From contig OX485808.1 in the NCBI GenBank assembly GCA_950295325.1, positions 9,612,501 through 9,676,500 of the forward strand: DNA of 64,000 nucleotides. Direction: 5' to 3'. Origin of the DNA: Polytrichum commune. Lineage: Eukaryota > Streptophyta > Polytrichopsida > Polytrichales > Polytrichaceae. The notes under the pieces are model-generated. The model was given only the letters and a program-made list of their open reading frames with translations. It was not told the DNA's origin and searched no databases. The translations under genes were made by a program, and so were the position numbers. Numbering within the stretch: position 1 is the stretch's first letter; every line of letters begins with the position of its first letter. Below, one piece after another: positions 56,472 through 64,000 of the stretch.

Positions 56472-57671
56472 TTTGGGTCGAGCGACCCAAACATGATGAG
56501 GCTGCAAATTTAGGTATCTCAACACATTCATTTCAGACTGCAATGTTTGGGTCGAACGACCCAAACAATTACTTAATTTTCGAAGTTCTTTTATATTTTA
56601 CAATGTGGTTTAGTTCTTCTCCTTGTAATGTTTGGGTCGAGCGACCCAAATATGTTAGGCTGCAAATTTAGGTAGCTCAACCCATTCATTTCAGACTGCA
56701 ATGTTTGGGTCGAACGACCCAAACAATTACTTAATTTTCAAATTTCTTTTTTATTTTACAATGTGCTTTAGTTCTTCTCCCTGTAATGTTTGGGTCGACC
56801 GACCGAAACATGTTAGGTTGCAAATTTAGGTAGCTCAACCCAATCATTTCAGACTGCAATGTTTGGGTCGAACGACCCAAACATTCACTTAATTTTTGAA
56901 GTTCTTTTATATTTTACAATGTGGTTTAGTTCTTCTCCCTGTAATGTTTGGGTCGAGCGACCCAAACATGTTAGGCTGCAAATTTAGGTACCCAAACCCA
57001 GTCATTTCAGACTGCAATGTTTGGGTCGAACGACCCAAACAATTACTTAATTTTCGAAGTTCTTTTATATTTTACAATGTGGTTTAGTTCTTCTCCCTGT
57101 AATGTTTGGGTCGAGCGACCCAAATATGTTAGGCTGCAAATTTAGGTAGCTCAACCCATTCATTTCAGACTGCAATGTTTGGGTCGAACGACCCAAACAA
57201 TTACTTAATTTTCAAAGTTCTTTTATATTTTACAATGTGGTTTAGTTCTTCTCCCTGTAATGTTTGGGTCGAGCGACCCAAATATGTTAGGCTGCAAATT
57301 TAGGTAGCTCAACCCATTCATTTCAGACTGCAATGTTTGGGTCGAACGACCCAAACATTCACTTAATTTTCAAAGTTCTTTTATATTTTACAATGTGGTT
57401 TAGTTCTTCTCCCTGTAATGTTTGGGTCGAGCGACCCAAACATGTTAGGCTGCAAATTTAGGTACCTCAACCCAGTCATTTCAGTCTGCAATGTTTGGGT
57501 CGAACGACCCAAACATTTACTTAATTTTTGAAGTTCTTTTATATTTTACAATGTGGTTTAGTTCTTCTCCCTGTAATGTTTGGGTCGAGCGACCCAAACA
57601 TAATGAGGCTCCAATGTTTGGGTCGCTCGACCCAAACAAGAGGCTGCAATGTTTGGGTCGAACGACCCAAA
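56472..57671. repeat. 158-bp tandem array, two palindromes per unit
   Basis: Sites alternate between centre AG (56472, 56631, 56947, 57105, 57263, 57421, 57579) and centre AA (56546, 56704, 56862, 57020, 57178, 57336, 57494), with inter-site steps of ~73 and ~85 bp. 56789 has centre AC with one arm mismatch. The right end has two extra closely spaced sites (57617 CT, 57652 AA). Spacers are AT-rich (CAAATTTAGGTAGCTCAACC and TTACTTAATTTTCGAAGTTC types). Confidence 0.88.
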
Positions 57672-57780
57672 CATTTAGTTCATTTTAGGCTGCAATTCAA
57701 ATATTTATTATATTTTAATATGAGTTTGGGTCGTCTCCCCAAACTACTGTGTTTCCAGATGCATGTTTAATGCTTGGGCA

Positions 57781-57810
57781 ACATATACAATGCTTATGCA
57801 TTGTATATGT
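57781..57810. repeat. Perfect 13-bp-arm hairpin
   Basis: ACATATACAATGC, loop TTAT, then GCATTGTATATGT. Lies near the 5' end of the leader intron, with no sequence similarity to the TTTGGGTCG palindrome. Confidence 0.8.
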
Positions 57811-57865
57811 AACAGGAACCTAAAGGGAATGATGCAAATTGTGTGCACTGATGCAAATTGCTTAC

Positions 57866-58500
57866 CTTGTCTTTCAAACTCTTGAAAGCTGCTCTCACAA
57901 TCTGCTTCTTACAACCAGACTCAGAAACTCTGTTGTGGCACTAAAGAACAACTCTCACAAAGATCTCAGAAACACAATGAATCTCTCAAGCACCCTAAAA
58001 CTTTCTCACAAACCCCCTGATTCTTGCAAACTCAGGCCTAATTTGAAAGACCTCTACATTTCTATCACACTCGACCGTGCTCACTTCTACTCAACCTAAA
58101 ATCACTCCATGCATGAATTTTACAAAACAAGTAAGGAGTTCAACACAATAAACCGCTCCGAACTCACTCAAAGCTAACACTCTGGACCAAGAAGAGAGAA
58201 TAAGAAGAGGAAGACAATAACACGAGGAATAGAATGAGAGAAGAGGAGGAGAAGCATCAGAGAGGAGGAGAGGAATGAAGGAGAAAGAAGAATGAAGGGA
58301 AGCGGCGCGACCAAGACAAAAGCAAAAGGTGCGAGAGGAAGCGCTTGGCGCGGCGCTATGGAAAGCGGCGGCGGCGTTTCCAAGAGCGGCGCTTGGCGCG
58401 GAGGAAGAGAGGAAGAAAAAAAGAGAAAGGAAAAAGAGGAGGGGAGAGAAGGAGAGAGCGGAAGGGGTCACCCTAAACCCTCGAATCCGGGCCATTAGAT
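57866..58500 (-). promoter_or_regulatory. Probable 5' leader exon(s) of the fusion gene
   Basis: On the minus strand this is CT-rich (58200-58450), typical of plant 5' UTRs. It then runs through several short ORFs to the donor GACAAG|GTAAGC. The last exon could also code (a frame reading RAAFKSLKDK is open back to an in-frame stop at ~57940), but no clear start codon joins it. No convincing TATA box was found. Confidence 0.4.
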
Positions 58501-58519
58501 TGCGCCGGGCCCATCAACG

Positions 58520-58620
58520 GCTCAGAAGCCTCGCGGGCCAACACCTTGCCAGGTGTCGACACCTCCTTGGTTTAGGTGGTTGCCCGCGAGGCTTGTGGTG
58601 TTGACACCTGCCACCCTAGG
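58520..58620. repeat. GC-rich inverted repeats upstream of the fusion gene
   Basis: AAGCCTCGCGGGC (58526-58538) pairs perfectly with GCCCGCGAGGCTT (58582-58594). Between them is the palindrome AGGTGTCGACACCT at 58551-58564, and GGTGTTGACACCTG follows on the right. The tract could be a promoter-proximal structure or the remnant of a foldback element. Confidence 0.65.
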
Positions 58621-59247
58621 GAGATTGCCTTCCTGGTTGTCCTTGCCCCTAGGTGCGGGACATAGGAGGGCCGGCGCCTCTCTTGGCCGCCCGGCCCCGG
58701 CCTTCTAACCCGCTATTCATTAGCGGCAATTCAATACCACTCAAAAACCTACGTGGACTAAGGTATTCCACAAAATTAACACCATCACCAACTCATATTT
58801 TAATGGTGTTCAATTGAATGATCACCCGTTGGAATTGATAACATCGTTGAATGTAGCCATTATCGTTTTGGTGTATGAATAATGTAATTTATGGAATCAT
58901 ATGAGAGTGTTACAAAGTCTAAGAGGAGTAAGTCATAATTATATTGCAATCCACAAAGGCAATTACACGGTGCAATAATATAAATATGGTAACCATTCAC
59001 ATGGTTAACAGTTTAGGATTATGTATTGTAATTTATATGATGGTTGTTGGTAGAGGACAATGCTCTAGTCTATAATGGATACCCTAACAAGTAGCATTAG
59101 AGTGAACATTAATATATGTACTTAGAAGTTCACATTTGAAGTACATGGGAGAAACAAATGATTACAAATGTATCTACTGCAACCCCATGGAGTTCACATA
59201 TCATATGAAGTCATTTAAACATTCAGTTTGATGTTTGATGATGCCTG

Positions 59248-59280
59248 AACCCTAAACCCTAAACCCTAAACCCTAAACCT
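59248..59280. repeat. Interstitial plant-type telomeric repeat
   Basis: About four and a half tandem CCCTAAA units ending in a CCTTAAAC variant. Too short for a telomere; typical of scattered interstitial (TTTAGGG)n tracts in plant and green-algal genomes. Confidence 0.85.
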
Positions 59281-60093
59281 TAAACAACACAAACCATAAC
59301 TGGATGGCACATAGGTCAAATGACATGGGCCTTGGTGCTTGTAGTTTCCAATACAAATGTATATTGTCATCACAACATCCTAATTCACAAACGTGAAAGA
59401 TGGATGTGTGGTTTTTCACGAATGAACGCACTAAAGGAAATAAACGATATTGTGCTCACAAGTAGGTGATACAATATTAACCTATAACCTTGTCACCTGG
59501 TAAGAAAAGCATAAGAACTAGATTATAATGGATAGGATGTTGTTCATGTTAACATGTTATTTGGAATAGTGAAATATTATATATTAATTTAAAGTAGATT
59601 TCATGTTGTGAATGATATGAGGACATACCTTTTGAACTTTGCATGTTTTGCTCACACACATTGGTAGAGTTCAAGGGACTTCACGATAGGTTCAAACATC
59701 CTTGGAAGATTGAACGTGCCAAATGTCATTTGTGGTTTAGGGTTCCATTAATGACTTCCACATAGGTACTAGGTTATTGTCACACTTGGAGTCTTGAGGA
59801 TGAAGCAATATTGGGTGCACACATTACAACACAACATATGTTCTTTTAATTAGCAGAAATTGAAAGTTGGCCAAATTATTCAAGTTTGTCATGGCATTAA
59901 TTATTTGTTTTCAAAATATAAGTCCTCATGTGAGAGTCTAAATAATAGCATTAACTATTATATTTAGTGACTTTTAGTATATGAAGTTTTATAATACATG
60001 CACATCTTTTGTCAATATATTGTTTGAAATATACCATAATGTTTGACTACAAGTAGAGTAAAACCCCTTAATAGATATAATCTTACATATTGT

Positions 60094-60228
60094 CATAGGG
60101 TTATTGGTATTTAGTGTATGCGTTCATATGTAGTGTATCAAAACCTTTATATCCTTTTTAGTTATATGATAGTTAGTGTTTGATACACTTAAAACGAACG
60201 CATACACTTCCCATTACTAACCCTATGA
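60094..60228. repeat. Foldback inverted repeat, ~50-bp arms
   Basis: The left arm (CATAGGGTTATTGGTA ... GTGTATGCGTTC ... GTGTATCAAAAC) and right arm (GTTTGATACAC ... GAACGCATACAC ... ATTACTAACCCTATG) are imperfect reverse complements around a ~35-bp AT-rich loop. MITE-like or foldback structure without obvious TSD. Confidence 0.7.
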
Positions 60229-60599
60229 GAGTAAGTAACATTAAATGTAAACTCAAACACTAAATATCCACTATGGTGATATATGGAAGTTACATATAGG
60301 GATTTAGTATTAGTAAGGATGTGAGAAAAATATACAACAATGATAAAAGGAGAAAGGAGATGGCAATAGGGAAGGTGGTGGTGTATTCATGTATAAAACT
60401 AATTATGAAAGAGTTGAAGAATAGTGTTGACCAAGTTAGGGTGGTAACAACTTTAAATATATGTTGAATTATTCATTTGGTGGTTGGGGCAACGAAGAGC
60501 CAAGCTAAATATACATTCTCTATTATTGACAAGAAGCGGGAAATTGAGTCAGAAGGTTTGAATTAACCTCCAAAGGAGACCAGGTGGGAAAGGCATCCA

Positions 60600-60800
60600 A
60601 AGAGGATGCCCAAAGCGGAGGCGGGTAGTATAAAGAGCCCAACCCCCCCAAATGCTGGTTCTTTCTTTCATGTCCCAATCCTGAGATTGCTGCAAGCTCT
60701 CTAAGTTGGAGCTGTAATACACGGTTTGTATACGCTTCCATTCATGAGCAGCTAATTACAACAAGCATCTATGAGTTCAGTTGTCCCAAATAGGTTATAA
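60600..60800 (+). promoter_or_regulatory. Probable core promoter and leader for the plus-strand gene
   Basis: TATAAAG at 60629-60635 in a GC-rich context (GGCGGGTAGTATAAAGAGCC), followed by ~150 bp resembling a 5' UTR. Candidate donors GAGCT|GTAATA (~60713) and AATAG|GTTATA (~60793) would put the following 78-bp array into a leader intron ending at TGTGTAG (62016). Confidence 0.45.
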
Positions 60801-60850
60801 ATAGATTAATAGAGCATCACCCGAATAAATAGGCGGATTTTGCGGAATTG

Positions 60851-61807
60851 TTTGGGTCGGTCGACCCAAACCCAGCCTTACAGTGTGGGTGCTCTCTGTA
60901 TTGAGCCAGAACCCATCCTGCCTCAAGGTTTGGGTCGATCGACCCAAACCCAGCCCTACAGTGTGGGTGCTCACTGTTGTGAGCCTGAACCCATCCTGCC
61001 TCATGGTTTGGGTCGATCGACCCAAACCCAGCCCTACAGTGTGGGTGCTCACTGTTGTGAGCATGAACCCATCCTGCCTCATGGTTTGGGTCGGTCGACC
61101 CAAACCCAGCCTTACAGTGTGGGTGCTCTCTGTTGTGAGCCTGAACCCATCCTGCCTCATGGTTTGGGTCGATCGACCCAAACCCAGCCCTACAGTGTGG
61201 GTGCTCACTGTTGTGAGCCTGAACCCATCCTGCCTCATGGTTTGGGTCGATCGACCCAAACCCAGCCCTACAGTGTGGGTGCTCACTGTTGTGAGCCTGA
61301 ACCCATCCTGCCTCATGGTTTGGGTCGGTCGACCCAAACCCAGCCTTACAGTGTGGGTGCTCTCTGTTGTGAGCCTGAACCCATCCTGCCTCATGGTTTG
61401 GGTCGATCGACCCAAACCCAGCCCTACAGTGTGGGTGCTCATTGTTGTGAGCCTGAACCCATCCTGCCTCATGGTTTGGGTCGATCGACCCAAACCTAGC
61501 CCTACACTGTGGGTGCTCACTGTTGTGAGCCTGAACCCATCCTGCAAAAAGGTTTGGGTCGCTCGACCCAAACCCAGCCCTCTAAGTGTGGGTGCTCCCT
61601 GTCGTGACCCAAAACCCATTCTGCCAAAAGGTTTGGGTCGCTCGACCCAAACCCAGCCCCTAAGTGTGGATGCTGTCTGTAGTGAGCCTAAACCCATCCT
61701 GCCAGAAGGTTTGGGTCGCTCGACCCAAATCCAGCGCCTAAGTGTGGGTGCTCTCTGTATTGAGCCTGAACCCATCCTCCCAAAAGGTTTGGGTCGCTCG
61801 ACCCAAA
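60851..61807. repeat. 78-bp tandem array with 13 palindromic sites
   Basis: Sites start at 60851, 60929, 61007, 61085, 61163, 61241, 61319, 61397, 61475, 61553, 61632, 61710 and 61788: period 78, once 79. Centres are GT, AT, AT, GT, AT, AT, GT, AT, AT, then CT four times. Copies 1, 4 and 7 also share CAGCCTTACAG and GCTCTCT variants, so the first nine copies form a three-unit (234-bp) higher-order repeat. Spacers (TGTGGGTGCTC, AACCCATCCTGCC) are unrelated to those of the other arrays. Confidence 0.92.
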
Positions 61808-62021
61808 CCCAGCCTCTAAGTGTGGTTGGGATCTGGGTGCCGGTGTGGCCACTGGCCTTCCGAAACCTTTGCAAGCCCAATGGCATAGCAGTCATATGAA
61901 CTTGTATGAGCACTGAGTATTTGCAATTTTGTTTATATATGATGGTTTTTTTGTTCTTCGATTTGAACCTACAATTTTTGTGATTTTAAGACAATGTTCA
62001 ATGTTCATGTGTGTAGGCAGA

Positions 62022-64000
62022 ATGGATGGGTTTAGTGAAATAGGGGATTGGTCATCTGATGACATGGCCACTTGGCCATCTGCATCTGATGATGACCTAG
62101 ACATTGTCGGGGAGGCTACTATGGCTGACAGTGCGGATGAAGATCATTTGGATTTACCTTCGTCTTCCGTACCGCAGTGTCCCATTGTTGAATGTACGGG
62201 ACTTTCAAGGGCTTCGTGGGTGAATTTGGAGGTGATACTTCTTAACGATAGTGGAGTTGTTGTGGCGGAGGGGATTTGCCGTAACACCCATCCGCAAGAT
62301 TGCATTGATGAAAACCCGCTTGGCACTGAGGACGTTGGGGTTGTCATATTGGAGTCGGTCGTTCATTCCGAGGTGGATCCCACTCATAGGTTCTCCCTCC
62401 GCAGGTGGCCATTGAGGAATGTCACAATTGATGGAGTTAGCTTGCGTGAACATGAGCAACGACACATGCAAATCGAAAAGGAGGTGCAATCAAACATGCG
62501 GCCGCGCAAGGGTCAAAGAAAGTACGATACATTGGCACGTCCTGCTCCGTCTGCAACTGATTGTAAACGTCAAAGGTTGCTCGGGGAGGAGTCCATTAGA
62601 GAAGTTGCCACAAAGGATTGTTGTGTGCATCGTTGTTGCCAATTGTTTCCAAGGGATAAATTGAAGGTCATCCGCGAAGAAATGTGGCTTGGAGATTTCC
62701 GTCTAAGATCCACAAGAAAACTTGATGTCCATAGGGCGATACATGTGAATGGGACGGGTCGCAAGGTCATCACCATTGAAAGCATAGACGTGTGTTGTAA
62801 GGCATGGTACACCATTCACGGTGTGTCGAAATCGGACTTTTATAGACAAGCTGCTTATGCCAAGGAAGGCCGCCGGTCCCGTCACCATGGTAACGTGGGT
62901 TTAAAGAAGCCTAGGGAAGCAACAAGGCAAGCAACGGCCACTCTAGCAACCATCATTGTCCCTCTTGCCGATGCAATGCCGCACAAAACACGCACACTCA
63001 CAACCGGTGAAAAGGTTGTGGAGAAAGTTCTTCCCACAGGCACAAAATGGAAAGACATATTGTTGGACGTTAATGCAGTTGGCGAGAAGATTGGGTTGGA
63101 GCCAATTTCATTGTCAAAATTGAGTGCAATCAAGAAACAAAACTTTAGCGAATACATTACAAAAAGACGAGGGGACAAATTTGCCAGGTGCTCTAATTGC
63201 GAGAAGTTGAAGCGCCTCCGGGATGCACACACGATGGGCACCGAGTCATATGCAGCGCATCAATTGAACTATTTCAAGCACGTAAACATGCAAGAGGCAC
63301 ACCGTAATGATTACTACACAAATAGAGCTTTGTCCATCTCCAGGCCCTTGGAGGTTCTTACGGTCATCCATGACAAAATGGACCATGCCAAAACAGCCTC
63401 CCCATGTTTTGCAAATCGAATCAAGGCCACGGATGGGTTTTTCAAGTTGCCTGTATCGGTTACAGGTGAACTTCGAAACAATGTCATGACATACCCTAAA
63501 TGTTGTTGTATTTTATTCCGTGATGTACTGGAGAACATGGATTCCTTCATAATGGTTTATTCATACATAGATGCTAATCACGTTGGGTTGGCATTGCAGG
63601 AATGATTGCACATGGACACGGTGATGTCAAATTTGCCCATTATGCTCTTGATTTGTATCCAGCGGATTCAAACCACACGATAGGATCATTTGCAAGGCTT
63701 TTACGTGATTTAGAGAAACCACCAGCCTATTCTTCAGGATTGTTATTTGAGAACACGGGTTCAACACCTTTATATGAAGCGGTGTTGGATGGAAAAGATG
63801 TATGCTTGCATTCGTTGCCCGAGCCACCCAATGAACCCGTGATTGCCAAGAAGTTGCCTCCAACTTTGCGTGTCCAATTGGACAATTGTGCCAAGGACAA
63901 TAAAAGCAGATATGTATTTGCATATTGGTCGTTGTTGGTTGCGAAAGGCATTTTCAAGGAGGTTTTTGTGTCCTTCCTATTGGTAGGCCACACGCACGAT
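62022..64000 (+). CDS. DUF7869-type protein (RNase-H-like, transposon-associated), partial
   Basis: Starts at ATG 62022 (MDGFSEIGDWSSDD), six bases after a TGTGTAG acceptor, and runs off the window. The N-terminal third is acidic. Cys/His-containing segments follow: CVHRCCQLFPRDKL (~210-225) and ARCSNCEKLKRLRD (~390-405). The C-terminal part reads GHGDVKFAHYALDLYP, HTIGSFARLLRDLEK, LRVQLDNCAKDNKSRYVFAY and VSFLLVGHTHD. This is the QLDN...NK...R/F...VGHTHxD pattern I associate with DUF7869 proteins, multi-copy in plants, algae and animals and possibly transposase-derived. The frame breaks near 63585. An 80-nt intron (63520-63599: GTGATG donor, GCTAATC branch-like motif, TTGCAG acceptor) restores it with 1-nt phase. 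The alternative is a single-base frameshift. At least 633 aa. Confidence 0.6.

Larger units (their letters stand above)
56306..57865 (-). other. 5'-leader intron carrying the 158-bp palindrome array
   Basis: Predicted intron from donor GACAAG|GTAAGC (57866/57865) to acceptor GATTGCAG|ATG (56306/56305), 1560 bp. Most of it is the 158-bp repeat. A degenerate site (56334-56353, one mismatch) lies next to the acceptor and a 30-bp hairpin (57781-57810) near the donor. Confidence 0.55.
58621..60540. other. AT-rich intergenic region between divergent genes
   Basis: No gene or ORF of note. It contains an interstitial telomeric repeat (59248-59280) and a foldback inverted repeat (60094-60228), described separately. 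The rest is simple AT-rich sequence. Confidence 0.6.

Noticed and set aside
60851-61807. CRISPR-like array (regular repeats and spacers)
   Set aside because: The spacers are near-identical, the repeat is an almost perfect palindrome, the genome is eukaryotic and there are no cas genes. It is a tandem satellite.
60795-61913. Long ORFs (219-372 aa) on both strands through the palindrome array
   Set aside because: The 78-bp period is a multiple of three, so any stop-free unit stays open in several frames at once. The repeated GRSTQT/WVDRPKP peptides are translations of the palindrome.
61929-62021. Upstream Met (61929) as start of the DUF7869-type gene
   Set aside because: The segment is T-rich, ends in a plausible TGTGTAG acceptor and reads as a non-conserved peptide; ATG 62022 is the better start.
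1-64000. tRNA, rRNA and other structured RNA genes
   Set aside because: No tRNA-like A/B boxes with cloverleaf or rRNA segments were recognised by eye; the only tRNA-related sequence is the PBS complement. A tRNAscan-SE/Infernal run would be needed to exclude them.

Overview
The window looks like nuclear DNA of a land plant or streptophyte alga. The signs are spliced genes with GT-AG introns, a plant-type (CCCTAAA)n telomere-like tract, Ty3/gypsy chromovirus retrotransposons primed by initiator-tRNA-Met, and a PIF/Harbinger remnant. I cannot name the species. A bryophyte or charophyte is my guess, mainly from the DUF7869-type gene at the right end.

Bases 1-48884 are almost entirely one decayed Ty3/gypsy chromovirus family in nested and tandem copies. 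The LTR is about 973 bp (TGTCGCGCACC...GGGTTGCGACA). It is followed by a PBS (TGGTATCAGAGCAGGGTTCC) and preceded by a GGTGGGGGTGAG polypurine tract. Target-site duplications (TSDs) give the history: complex A (1968-18438, minus, TSD CTCAC), complex B (18466-32438, minus, TSD GGCAG, only 27 bp from A), element C (32687-42351, plus, TSD CTTTC) and chimeric element D (43116-48884). Solo LTRs of the same family are nested inside (8408-9381, 23860-24833, 37217-38191, 38741-39713, and 34479-35451 without a TSD). Every internal region keeps remnants of gag, a post-protease segment, RNase H, a DDE integrase and a chromodomain. All are full of stops, and all lack the catalytic core of reverse transcriptase. 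Pieces of older host sequence lie between the insertions.

Bases 49.4-58.5 kb hold the only intact-looking multi-exon genes, on the minus strand. The main one starts at ATG 56305 and ends at 50379, with four coding exons and three phase-0 introns, about 1649 aa. In order it has a ParB/DGQHR-like segment, a beta-class DNA-methyltransferase-like segment with degenerate motifs, a long acidic/proline-rich linker, and an FCP1/NIF-type HAD phosphatase domain. Two further minus exons lie downstream (50241-49442).

The most unusual signal is a 20-bp palindrome, TTTGGGTCGNNCGACCCAAA, with invariant 9-bp arms and a variable central dinucleotide. I count 39 intact copies, all between 51.6 and 61.8 kb. 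They sit in every intron of the ParB/MTase/FCP1 gene, twice in frame in its third coding exon, in a 158-bp tandem array in its 5'-leader intron, and in a 78-bp array upstream of the divergent DUF7869-like gene (62022 to the window end). Only the palindrome is shared between arrays: periods (36, 57, 158 and 78 bp) and spacer sequences are unrelated. The two divergent genes plus these sites could be one undescribed mobile or self-regulating unit. That is inference.
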